Positions 26,048-34,864 of a DNA stretch of 64,000 bases are shown piece after piece; within the stretch, counting starts at the first letter, position 1; each line of letters opens with the position of its first letter. The notes beneath the pieces were generated by a model that was given only the letters and a program-made list of their open reading frames with translations, was not told the DNA's origin and made no database searches. A program made the translations under genes and the position numbers. The DNA is from Vibrio genomosp. F10 str. ZF-129. GTDB taxonomy: Bacteria > Pseudomonadota > Gammaproteobacteria > Enterobacterales > Vibrionaceae. The stretch spans positions 1 to 64,000 of the forward strand of contig NZ_AJYQ02000020.1 in the NCBI RefSeq assembly GCF_000287055.2. Direction: 5' to 3'.

Positions 26048-26416
26048 ATGTCTCAAAGTCGAATATCAACTGGAGTGTGTCTAGAGAGTGCGTGGCTTAT
26101 TCGTTGCTATCGAAACTCTCCTGATTACCAATACTTTGATAACGAAGGTATCGAACTAGCAAAAATAGACCCTGTTGGACATATTGATGGTGAGTGGCAA
26201 GGTGATTGGGAAATAACGCTTGTAGACACAGATGGCAAGGCAATGGCCATGACACATGTGATTAATCTAGATGGCAAAAAACCAAACCCACCGAGTTGCT
26301 TAGCTAATTATTTCCCTGGAGAGATGCCAACACCACAAACCCATAACCAAGATGAATCACCGGACGAAGAATGTTTAGAAGGCCCAAACCCTGCTGAGCA
26401 AATATCGCTTTTTTAA
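26048..26416 (+). CDS. Hypothetical protein with C-terminal clamp-binding peptide (122 aa)
   Basis: ATG 26048 sits 5 nt after AAGAAGG; GTG 26042 is an alternative. The N-terminal 80 residues are beta-rich and compact (DYQYFDNEGIELAKID ... GDWEITLVDTDGK). The tail is disordered, Pro/Glu-rich, and ends in QISLF, matching the QL(S/D)LF peptide by which bacterial replication and repair proteins bind the sliding clamp. This suggests recruitment to replication forks. The rest is unrecognised. Confidence 0.55.
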   Translation: MSQSRISTGVCLESAWLIRCYRNSPDYQYFDNEGIELAKIDPVGHIDGEWQGDWEITLVDTDGKAMAMTHVINLDGKKPNPPSCLANYFPGEMPTPQTHNQDESPDEECLEGPNPAEQISLF

Positions 26417-26445
26417 AGTACTTATAACCACACAAGGAAATACTC

Positions 26446-27387
26446 ATGCAAAAAACAACAAAATACTTATCAGAAACTCATCTTGACGACATCGTGCACG
26501 GCGTTGCTCAACAACTGAAAAACTTTGGTATTGAGATCGATAGTGATCAGATGATGGGGTTAAATGAAGCTTTTACTACGGTATTAAACCAAACTTGTCA
26601 GGTTCAAGTTGTAGAGAAAATAGACTTTTGGGCCTTGAAAGAAGAACAGTGGCAAATATGGTTTGACGCCGCTCGGGAAAACCAAACCAATAAAGGGCTC
26701 AGCCAAGAAATGATATCCCCTGAAGAAACGGATGCTGAAGCGGAATCGCTTTACCACCAATTTGATGGAAACATTGCTGCTATATCGACTGGCACATTTA
26801 AGTCTAAGAAAAATGTACCAGAAAGTAGTCAAATGTGTAGCTTTCAAAATGCTACTCTGCAAACTCTGGGAGATTATGCTTGTTCAATCGCATGTTATCC
26901 TAATTCACTGTCAACTGATTTGACTCAAGAACAGGTAGTAGACGAACTGGAAAAACAATTGCAACCAGTGATCAGTGAAGGTTGGAGTTTTGACATTCAA
27001 ATCGGGTTAGACGCAGACAGAGAAAGAAACAGTTTTGGGTTGGTTATTCATCATGTCGATGAACTTGGCCTAAATTCTGAGTTCTCGCAGAAGTTAGTAA
27101 CCGATCTGATTAAAAAATACGAAGGGACAACTCTTCGCTTACCTCATGACCAGTGGATTGAAGGAGATGCACGTTTTGATGAAGGAAGTTTCGAAGGGGG
27201 GTTCTCCAACAGAGATAAGTTTGACCCATTAATAGATACGTTCTTAATCGAAAAATTTGGACTTCAAAAGCAAGGCATTCATTTCTCAATGGGCGACCAA
27301 GTTGAAACTGCTCTTTGTATTTGTATAAAAGTACCTAATGATGACGGGATCGCTTATATAGAAGCAAATTACACCGAAATGGAATAA
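26446..27387 (+). CDS. Hypothetical protein (313 aa)
   Basis: ATG follows CCACACAAGGAAATACTC, the conserved box, but without P1/P2, consistent with an internal operon position. Soluble, acidic, with a helical N-terminal half and mixed C-terminal half. No recognised motif. Third gene after the clamp-peptide protein. Confidence 0.6.
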   Translation: MQKTTKYLSETHLDDIVHGVAQQLKNFGIEIDSDQMMGLNEAFTTVLNQTCQVQVVEKIDFWALKEEQWQIWFDAARENQTNKGLSQEMISPEETDAEAESLYHQFDGNIAAISTGTFKSKKNVPESSQMCSFQNATLQTLGDYACSIACYPNSLSTDLTQEQVVDELEKQLQPVISEGWSFDIQIGLDADRERNSFGLVIHHVDELGLNSEFSQKLVTDLIKKYEGTTLRLPHDQWIEGDARFDEGSFEGGFSNRDKFDPLIDTFLIEKFGLQKQGIHFSMGDQVETALCICIKVPNDDGIAYIEANYTEME

Positions 27388-27395
27388 ACAACATT

Positions 27396-27431
27396 AAAAG
27401 ACCAAGTCATCTGACTTGGTCTTTTTGTTTT
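27396..27431. terminator. Bidirectional terminator
   Basis: AAAAGACCAAGTC, loop ATCT, GACTTGGTCTTTTTG. Shared by the plus-strand gene and the convergent membrane gene, whose stop lies in the stem. Confidence 0.85.
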
Positions 27432-27868
27432 TTAAGCGCGAGTATTGTTGGACCTACACGAGAAACTAGCAATGAAAGAAAGAGAATAATTGAAGTAGAT
27501 AAGCTCATCAAGATGGCGATAGCTATGACAGAAATAGTGACTGTATTCGAGGTTATGGCATCGACAAGCACCATTGAAGAATAGACTAAAGGCGATAGCG
27601 CAACCATTGAGATACCACGAGATACTCTGGTCGACCAAAAAGATAAAATAGAGGCAATGATGGCCAAGCAGACCATACTTTTAAGGAGTAAGTAGTTATT
27701 CACGGAGTAAAAATACTTCAATAACTCGAGCCCGTGATCTATTCGAAAATAGAAAGGCTCACCGCTTGAGTTAACCCAAATAAGAGCCACAAGAGCGATG
27801 ATCATTGATACAACAAAAGGAAAAAGTGTTGGGTAGATCTCTGCTCTTATCGAATTGTGGTAATGCAT
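27407..27868 (-). CDS. Integral membrane protein (153 aa)
   Basis: ATG after ATAAGGACGAACTTC. Four hydrophobic segments (about residues 12-30, 55-74, 78-100, 108-133) separated by short loops, basic tail. Not recognised. Ordinary ribosome site and no leader cassette. Confidence 0.55.
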   Translation of the reverse strand: MHYHNSIRAEIYPTLFPFVVSMIIALVALIWVNSSGEPFYFRIDHGLELLKYFYSVNNYLLLKSMVCLAIIASILSFWSTRVSRGISMVALSPLVYSSMVLVDAITSNTVTISVIAIAILMSLSTSIILFLSLLVSRVGPTILALKKQKDQVR

Positions 27869-28032
27869 GAAGTTCGTCCTTATGACCCGTTGAGATGTAT
27901 AGAATTACAGTAGCACTATGGGCGGTGAATAATGATAAACGCCACCGAGAAAGTGCCGATTTGAATTCGGCTAATCTTAAGGTCTTACAAGCGGCCTTAA
28001 CAATAGTACTTTGGGTTGTTGACAATCATTGG

Positions 28033-28170
28033 TATAGTATGGGTTCCAATCTGGCAATTTCAGCGCTTAAATTTTTGCCACAGCTTTAGCTGGCGCTACT
28101 TTACTTCCCTCTTCACATTTATGTGAAACACATGCTTTTGCTTCAAAAGCAGCACACAAGGAAATCAATC
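28033..28170 (+). promoter_or_regulatory. Structured leader (AGCGC/GCGCT variant)
   Basis: TGGTATAGT extended -10, P1 AGCGC/GCGCT (28062-28097), P2 CAGC/GCTG, P3 TTCACATTTATGTGAA, an extra hairpin GCTTTTGCTTCAAAAGC, then ACACAAGGAAAT. The P1 variant is fully compensatory relative to GATGC/GCATC. Confidence 0.85.
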
Positions 28171-29301
28171 ATGAGTACTAATTTTTTCATCTCCACCACC
28201 GAGTCTAACGTTCTTTATGGCTCGTCAGACGGATCCCCATCCTGGGTACTGAAAGTCCTTGCGGGTCATTTCTTTCGCAATAATCCAATTCCATGTGGGT
28301 TATGGTTTGAAGCGGAAGAATTAAAGCAAACTTACCTAGAATCATTTAACCAAACAGATATTGAAGCCGATGTGATGCCATTCAAAGCTGGAACGGGAGA
28401 CTTTGATTATCACATTAACGCTGGTGGATATATAACCATCATTAAAACTGATCACGATGAACAGAGTCATGAAGTTGGGCCGTTTAGCGAATTGAAACAC
28501 TACAAGAATAAAACGTGCAAATACTCTGAAGTGCTTGAAATTCGAGAAATCTTAAAGCAGTTGCGACAGAGTGGTGTGGCCGTTAAACCAAAAGATCATC
28601 TTAAAGATCTCTATTGGTTATTAGAGCCTATGAACGAAAACCTTGATGGGTGGCTATACGACTCTTTCAACAAAGTGAAAGGCACAGATATTGTTATAGC
28701 AACATATGCCCATGGAGCTCACGCCTTAGTTTCAATTAATGGACGATATTATGGTGCGAATGACACGATAAACGCTCAGACTAAATCATCACAGGCTATT
28801 GCTGATGCTAACTTCGGTTATGTTTGGAGCCTTCAAAACCAGTTATTGTTATGTGAATGGGTGGAAAAAATCAAAGAACTCGTCACTGCCGATGAAATAT
28901 GGTTACCAGAAAATAACCCTGTATGGGGAGATTCTTCTGTTGCTACCTACCTTCACGGTCGATGCCACATCTTTGCCTTAGCTGCCGCGAAATTGAATCC
29001 AAATATAAAGCTTATGTACGATTGGGATTGCCATGCACATGGTGAAAACAAAGGAGCTCTGGCTCATGTTTATTGTTCCATTGATGATGAACTTTTTGAT
29101 GCACGAGGAAAGATTACAAAAGAAGTAGTTTCTGACTACCATCTTGGTATTGAAATGATGGAGGCTGAATTGATCAGTCCTAGCGAACTCGAAGGCAACT
29201 GTACCGATGCAATTTGGGGTTCGATGTTGGATAATGAACTCGATTCAATTCAAAAATTCATTAGAACAAACAAGTCTTTCTATCCTAAGGGAGCATTTTA
29301 A
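28171..29301 (+). CDS. Possible Cys-His-Asp hydrolase (376 aa)
   Basis: ATG 28171 fixed by the leader; the frame stays open to 28123. The C-terminal third has GRCHIFALAAAKL (about 270-282), then ALAHVYCSIDDELFDARG (about 305-322). The order Cys, His-x-x, Asp-Ala-Arg-Gly resembles papain/transglutaminase-fold enzymes, where Cys, His and Asp are catalytic. The N-terminal 250 residues are unrecognised. No signal peptide, so it would act in the cytoplasm. Call is inference from spacing and motif order. Confidence 0.55.
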   Translation: MSTNFFISTTESNVLYGSSDGSPSWVLKVLAGHFFRNNPIPCGLWFEAEELKQTYLESFNQTDIEADVMPFKAGTGDFDYHINAGGYITIIKTDHDEQSHEVGPFSELKHYKNKTCKYSEVLEIREILKQLRQSGVAVKPKDHLKDLYWLLEPMNENLDGWLYDSFNKVKGTDIVIATYAHGAHALVSINGRYYGANDTINAQTKSSQAIADANFGYVWSLQNQLLLCEWVEKIKELVTADEIWLPENNPVWGDSSVATYLHGRCHIFALAAAKLNPNIKLMYDWDCHAHGENKGALAHVYCSIDDELFDARGKITKEVVSDYHLGIEMMEAELISPSELEGNCTDAIWGSMLDNELDSIQKFIRTNKSFYPKGAF

Positions 29302-29305
29302 AACT

Positions 29306-29337
29306 AAAGGGCCAGCATTCATGCTGGCCCTTTTTTA
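29306..29337. terminator. Bidirectional terminator
   Basis: AAAGGGCCAGCATTCATGCTGGCCCTTTTTT, a near-perfect palindrome between two convergent genes. Its end overlaps the stop of the minus-strand gene. Confidence 0.85.
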
Positions 29338-30216
29338 TATAGATTTCGGCAGTGCGTTTGTTCTCGCAACGGCATCATTTAACGCCCCAATCAAAGTATC
29401 GGGCATAAGAATATGAATGGTTTTCTTGGCAAAAAACCTGAACTCTATGCCGAGAACCTCAACACTATCAAGTAGGCTGATGTCACCATTAGATTTAGAA
29501 ACTATTGTGTCTAACTCGTCCCAAATAAAATTACCTTTTAATCCATTTGAATCGACTTGCCATCCATTCATGTAGATGAGCTGCCAAATGTACCCAAGAA
29601 TACTTTGCAATGAATCGTGAGTGGTGAGCTTGAAGGTGTCCCCATAGGAAATAAATCCATTTTTGATGATAATTCGCTTATTAAATTTATACTGGTCATT
29701 ACTCTGGAATGAATTGGGTAAATCATTAAGAGAGTCCTGCAAAGATTCTAGTAATACTTCCTCTTTGCGAGAAAATAAAGATCGCAATGTTCCTTCTACG
29801 TTTTGTTTCTCAAATGGCAGTGGATCAAGCCTACACTGCTTTGTAAATTTATCCTTTTGAAGTTTTGACATCATTGAAAACACCCCAAGTCGATTGAACA
29901 TAACAGACCACAAGTGTTCATCTATTACATCTTGAATAACCTTGTTAAGTTTTTCACTAGATAATGAAAGTAAAAATGACATTTTAGGGAGGCTTCTTGA
30001 TGAGGAACTCTCTCCCAGTCTCTCAGCCAACCTAATGAATACAACATCAAAGTCGTCTATGTATCCCGCATTTTTTTTAGGTATTAGACGTTCTATTTGA
30101 TTCGCGATCGCCAGTGATTGCCTTTGAAGTTCTACCGACTGGCAATACGTTTTTATTAAATCCGAGCGTAAGACAAGTAACGTATCAACTAACTTTTGTT
30201 CAATTACTTCATTCAT
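29335..30216 (-). CDS. Hypothetical protein (293 aa)
   Basis: Start moved to ATG 30216, after AGTGAGGCGTTATTG; the frame continues to 30255. Helix-rich N-terminal half (possible coiled region at residues 10-45) and a mixed C-terminal half. Soluble, no recognised motif. Confidence 0.55.
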   Translation of the reverse strand: MNEVIEQKLVDTLLVLRSDLIKTYCQSVELQRQSLAIANQIERLIPKKNAGYIDDFDVVFIRLAERLGESSSSRSLPKMSFLLSLSSEKLNKVIQDVIDEHLWSVMFNRLGVFSMMSKLQKDKFTKQCRLDPLPFEKQNVEGTLRSLFSRKEEVLLESLQDSLNDLPNSFQSNDQYKFNKRIIIKNGFISYGDTFKLTTHDSLQSILGYIWQLIYMNGWQVDSNGLKGNFIWDELDTIVSKSNGDISLLDSVEVLGIEFRFFAKKTIHILMPDTLIGALNDAVARTNALPKSI

Positions 30217-30312
30217 CAATAACGCCTCACTAAGTAAAATTGGTTGGATAAACAAACCAGTTGTGGGATAGTAATGCCGATTAGACCGATTTACAACCCA
30301 AAGAGGTGACCA

Positions 30313-30627
30313 ATGAAATGTTACTTAATTAGTGCACACAAAAGCCCTCGCTTTTACAAGCCAGACGGATCACTTATTGAAGTTGAATTGAATTATGTCG
30401 AAGAAAAAACCTATAACTGTATAGATTCCATGGGGCGGGTGATCACTAAAACTGTCGGTGGAAGTTTTCGGGTAACAGGTGGTGTGTGGTTGGTGGAGGA
30501 TGTGTGCCAATCAGTTAAAACATTAGAAGAAAAAGGAATTTATCCATTTGAAAGTAGATCTGAACTCAAAGAGTTCGCTAAAACCCATAAAATCACCCGA
30601 TACAAGTACATATATTGCTGCTTGTAA
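30313..30627 (+). CDS. Hypothetical protein (104 aa)
   Basis: ATG after AAAGAGGTGACCA. Compact beta-rich product (RFYKPDGSLIEVELNYVEEK ...). No signal peptide, ends in a short CCL tail. Divergent from the minus-strand gene before it. Family unknown. Confidence 0.5.
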   Translation: MKCYLISAHKSPRFYKPDGSLIEVELNYVEEKTYNCIDSMGRVITKTVGGSFRVTGGVWLVEDVCQSVKTLEEKGIYPFESRSELKEFAKTHKITRYKYIYCCL

Positions 30628-30691
30628 GTTAGTGCACTTAAAACTCTACTAAGAAATTTCAAGTGCGAACAATAAATACAAATCCCTTTTT

Positions 30692-31792
30692 CTATGCTGT
30701 TTTTTCATTCTTAAGCTCAATCAGAGCTTTTGAAACTTCAGCTTTCATCTGTTCTTGCGCAGAATTTGAAGCATCAATGAGTTTGATGCGCAAAGCTTTA
30801 GCTATCGTTTCATCCAGTTTTGCACGAGACATGGCATTCATAAAAGCAACGTCAGTCGTTGAAATTGCATCAAAAAGACGAATATATTTGGCTTTTTGTA
30901 AGGCTTTAATCTCGACAATATCCAGAGAGCTCACATCAGCAACGTAAATTGTTTTAAAAAATTTAATAAGCCCTGACTGATGTTTCAACGACTCTTCAGT
31001 TTTAATGGCTTTGAGGAATTCTTGATGGATTTTTTCGCTTAGTCCTGAAGGGTAATCGTAAGAGAATTCTGATAAGAAAGGAAATACTGGAGAGCCCCAT
31101 ATAGTAAATGAAATGTCAACTGAGATACCCGTGTTACTGCTTAATTGAAACAGAAAAGGTAACTCGGAAATTAGAGGGATTTGATGAGGGTTCGAATCTC
31201 GTCGCGCAAATTTTTTTGGAAATGGATAGCGAGTTAATGTGTAAAGCATCTTACGTTTGGTGCCTGGGTAGTCACTGATAAGTTCGACACCACGATACTC
31301 AACGAGTTTGGTTTTTGCCTCACGAAGCTCCCTCTCAAAGTTTAAAAGACTCTCTGGTTTCGACTCCTTTGAATTCTTGAGTACCTTTAACTGATCAATT
31401 AGTACTTCTAAGTCTCCTTTTAATTTCTCGTTCTTTTTTTCAAGCTCCACGGGATTCATTCTTCTGAATGTGGAGTTTTCAATGGATACCGAGTCATGAC
31501 GCTCTTTAAGTTGGTTATACGCTGTTTGGAGCCCAATGAGTTTATTGTTGACCGTCGTCAAATGCTTACCTAATTCAGAATTTTCATTGATTTGAAGTTT
31601 AACTAAAGTGTTAAGGTTCTCATTCTTTGTAGCCAGTTCATTAAAACTATCTAAATCAGCACTAAATTGCTTACTCAGTAGTAAGGTTTTTTCAAAGGCA
31701 CATTTCGCCGCCAACACATCGCCTTGATCAATAAGCGACATTGCAACTTCACATTGAATGATAATTTGGTCTGAGATGTTCTGATCTTTCAT
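30692..31792 (-). CDS. Coiled-coil protein (366 aa)
   Basis: ATG after GAGGAATC. Residues about 25-165 are a heptad-rich Leu/Lys/Glu coiled coil (ELEKKNEKLKGDLEVLIDQ). The C-terminal half (about 170-366) is globular, with alpha/beta pattern and a final helical Lys/Ala-rich tail. No ATPase or DNA-binding motif seen. Could be a scaffold or cytoskeleton-like protein; function unknown. Confidence 0.6.
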   Translation of the reverse strand: MKDQNISDQIIIQCEVAMSLIDQGDVLAAKCAFEKTLLLSKQFSADLDSFNELATKNENLNTLVKLQINENSELGKHLTTVNNKLIGLQTAYNQLKERHDSVSIENSTFRRMNPVELEKKNEKLKGDLEVLIDQLKVLKNSKESKPESLLNFERELREAKTKLVEYRGVELISDYPGTKRKMLYTLTRYPFPKKFARRDSNPHQIPLISELPFLFQLSSNTGISVDISFTIWGSPVFPFLSEFSYDYPSGLSEKIHQEFLKAIKTEESLKHQSGLIKFFKTIYVADVSSLDIVEIKALQKAKYIRLFDAISTTDVAFMNAMSRAKLDETIAKALRIKLIDASNSAQEQMKAEVSKALIELKNEKTA

Positions 31793-32038
31793 GATTCCTC
31801 TATCAATTTCGAAAACTTAAAGGGTTAACCTGTTTTAAAACTAGACAATGCTAGTTTTCAGTTTAATAGCGTCAATTATACCTGAAGTTAAATTGGGGCA
31901 TACCTTCTTTATGGCTAGGAAAAAAGGAGGTAGAATTCTAATGAGGCGGTAGACAGGTCAATCTAAAAGGTTTGTATATCAAATTGACCTGAACATACCG
32001 ATTATGGATTAATTATTGGTTAATCTAATGAATCCAAA

Positions 32039-34531
32039 CTATTTTCTATCTCGCCTAATTAGTAATAGCACCATCAAGGCAAGGATGGTTCCAAAACCAC
32101 TTGCCCCACCAGAACTGACTTGAGGAAAGCCACTTTCAAGATCTGCATCTCCTGGACTGCTAATGTCCGAATCGTTCTCGTCACCACTATGGGTATTATT
32201 CGTCACGACTACTTGGAAAGGTGGTAGCGCATTCACATTGGATCCGGTCTTTGAATACACCATGATAGAGTGTAAACCTTCATCGGTTTCAACAGGGTTA
32301 CCGACAACGAGTCCAAAGGTGTCGACAGTAACGAAAGTAGGTGAATTCTCGTCTAAATAATAAGTTACATCTTTATTTTTACCTGACCCATCTCTCGCTT
32401 CAACCTGAACGGAAAAGTTGTACATAGCTTCCACTATCACTGCAGGAACCTCCCCTTCACTTTCAGTTGGTTCTACAAATTCAGGCAAGTAGCCCAGAGA
32501 AGGGGTAGGATACATACCGTAGTCGGGCATAAACCAATCCCCTTGACCCCAAGCTGAAGCTAAATTCCAATCGGAATAGAAAGATTGATCCATTAAATCT
32601 GAGTTTGAAACGGCCTCACCAAAAAGGTCATTTTGATAAGATCCCGTTGCAGAATGGTACACTAGAGTAGCTTCAGCACTTTTAGTGTCGCTGCCTATGA
32701 TACTGCCGCCATAATTACTAGATTTAACGTCACCCTTAAAAATGACTTTTTCAAGTGCCGTGGCTGCAATGGTACTGCCTAACACACCGCCAACATAGTT
32801 AAGGCCGCTTACGTCAACCAGTAACATAATGCGATTTAGAGTTCCTCCGCCATGACCAATAAATGCACCCACATAGTCATTGGCCCCTTCAACCGTTCCT
32901 CGCAGTTGAATATTTGAAGCATTAACATCTGGAGCATAACCAAAACCGGCACCAACTTTACTAGTTCCTGTGACCTCTGTATCTACAGATATTCTGGTAG
33001 CTGTGGTGGCATAAGCTACCCCTGAAATTGCGCCTACTTCGTTATACCCATTAACGGTAACCGAACCATAGATTGCATCAAATACTGATTGAGCCGAAAA
33101 ACCGGAGATGCCGCCAACCTGATTGTCTGGTGTTTCTACTTGAACATCATCAAGAAACAGGTTGGTCACTGAAGAGGTGTATACCCCCCCTGCAAACCCT
33201 CCGACTTTATCTCTTAAACTAGAAACCGTTCCACTTATTGATATGGTGTTGGCGTAACTCTCCGCTATATCGGTAGTCGTGCTCGTTACGTAACCACCAT
33301 AGCCCCCTACATAACCTTGAGGACTGTTAACGATTGTTGTTATATCGATATCACTTGCTTTTACATCGTAGGCGTAGCCGAATGCGCCTCCGTAGCGAGA
33401 TGAACTGCCTATTGAGGTTGAAGCGGTAACAATAGAGTTTAGGGTTGCATCAGATATCGTTAAGTTATCGGCGTAAGCTGCTACCCCTCCAGATTGCTCA
33501 CCTTCTAGCAGAGTGGCCTTCATTTCAAGATCGGAAATACTCGAATTATATGTTGTTGCGAACCCGCCGCCTATTTGACCTTCATCGGTCGATTCAATTG
33601 TGACATCAACCGCCGCTGACACAATATCTGCATCATAAGCTCTAAGCGCAATACCCCCGCCATCTGAGGTTTGGATTGTGGCCTTAATTTCAATATTGCG
33701 TATAGGCAACGAAGTATATGTATTTTCAATTAGACCGCCAGCACCTGATGAAGCGACAATCACGCCATCATAAGAAATGGTATCCAGTGATGCATCACCA
33801 TATATGCCGCCAAACACGCCCCCTACGGATTGACCGGATATGTCCCCTTTGACATGGATGTTGGACGCGGTCCCTGCCCGTAACAACGCCATCGCTCCAG
33901 CTGCATCCTGTGTTGAATTAATGGTGATATCAAGGTCAATAGTATCGATAGTCACATCAGGGGTCGTGGAATCTTGTGAAGCAACTAGAGCCGCGACCGC
34001 TCCATTACCTGAGAGCGTACCTGTAACAGAGATGTTTTTAATGAGGGGGGTGCTCGAAACACTTGCTACTGTTCCAATGAGGCCAGCCACTTCTCGATAG
34101 CCTGTTATTGAAACATCACTTAAGTTTAAATTTTGAATTGTCCCGCTATCAACGTAACCAAAAAGGCCAATGTTGCGTGTGTTGGGCCTATTAATAAATA
34201 AATTGGATATTGTAAATCCATTTCCATCAAATGACCCTGTGAACCTATCAGAGTCCAAACCTATAGGAGTGAATCCCATATACTCATCTGATGTTCCTGG
34301 ATCATTGTCATGGTCCCCATGATTCCAGTTCATCGAATCACTGGCGTCAATATCCGCTGTTAACTGCCAAGCATTCCCCCACCCTGTTGAGTTCTCACTG
34401 AGCCAGCGCAGTTCAGCGAGGGATGATATCTCGCCGTTTAAGGGCATTATAGGGCTAGTTGCATGCGCAGCAGTGGAGAGAAGTATCATTCCAGTTATTG
34501 CAACTGATGATAGAAGGTTACTTTTTGTCAT
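32039..34531 (-). CDS. GLUG-repeat surface protein with GlyGly-CTERM tail (830 aa)
   Basis: Signal peptide residues 1-24 (cleavage near AHAT). The body is a long run of short repeats of the type GLFGYV, GLIGTV, GGIALRA, GGFAGGV, predicted to form a beta-helix as in GLUG-motif adhesins. The end is a GlyGly-CTERM tail: SSGGASGFG, a hydrophobic helix, then RRDRK. In Vibrio and Shewanella this tail is cut by rhombosortase and the protein leaves by type II secretion to be displayed on the surface. Probable role: adhesion or matrix binding. GC-richer-looking repeats differ from neighbours. Confidence 0.85.
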   Translation of the reverse strand: MTKSNLLSSVAITGMILLSTAAHATSPIMPLNGEISSLAELRWLSENSTGWGNAWQLTADIDASDSMNWNHGDHDNDPGTSDEYMGFTPIGLDSDRFTGSFDGNGFTISNLFINRPNTRNIGLFGYVDSGTIQNLNLSDVSITGYREVAGLIGTVASVSSTPLIKNISVTGTLSGNGAVAALVASQDSTTPDVTIDTIDLDITINSTQDAAGAMALLRAGTASNIHVKGDISGQSVGGVFGGIYGDASLDTISYDGVIVASSGAGGLIENTYTSLPIRNIEIKATIQTSDGGGIALRAYDADIVSAAVDVTIESTDEGQIGGGFATTYNSSISDLEMKATLLEGEQSGGVAAYADNLTISDATLNSIVTASTSIGSSSRYGGAFGYAYDVKASDIDITTIVNSPQGYVGGYGGYVTSTTTDIAESYANTISISGTVSSLRDKVGGFAGGVYTSSVTNLFLDDVQVETPDNQVGGISGFSAQSVFDAIYGSVTVNGYNEVGAISGVAYATTATRISVDTEVTGTSKVGAGFGYAPDVNASNIQLRGTVEGANDYVGAFIGHGGGTLNRIMLLVDVSGLNYVGGVLGSTIAATALEKVIFKGDVKSSNYGGSIIGSDTKSAEATLVYHSATGSYQNDLFGEAVSNSDLMDQSFYSDWNLASAWGQGDWFMPDYGMYPTPSLGYLPEFVEPTESEGEVPAVIVEAMYNFSVQVEARDGSGKNKDVTYYLDENSPTFVTVDTFGLVVGNPVETDEGLHSIMVYSKTGSNVNALPPFQVVVTNNTHSGDENDSDISSPGDADLESGFPQVSSGGASGFGTILALMVLLLIRRDRK

Positions 34532-34864
34532 TAGGTCACCATTGTGTTTATTGTATGTCGTTCAAAAACTTAATAGAAAATGACCTTTTGTGATTCTAAT
34601 TCCAATTATTCCTAGGGTTTTATTTGCGGCGTTTATTGGATGGTGTTAGCGGAGAGCATTATGGTTTTCTCAATTCGGTGCAGAGTATTGTCGGCCTTTC
34701 TCCACTTGTTTACTTGATGAACTTTGAACACAGAAACTATAAGAGTTATGTTGCAACGAAATATGGAGGCTATAATTTCGAATGAAAATAGCTCTTAAGC
34801 TTGCATACTATTTTGACCCTAGCTAAACTGAGAACATAATTGGGTCAAAAAAGTATGGTGTCAT
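34532..34864. other. Divergent promoter gap
   Basis: 333 nt between the minus-strand adhesin and the plus-strand GIY-YIG fusion. No frame or strong dyad was found; it should hold both promoters. Confidence 0.4.

Noticed and set aside
30663-30947. Plus-strand frame opposite the coiled-coil gene
   Set aside because: It is the shadow of the minus-strand gene, with no ribosome site of its own.
34660-34720. Leader remnant (TTCGGTGC) before the GIY-YIG gene
   Set aside because: No matching GCACC arm, no P2, and no ACACAAGG box follow.
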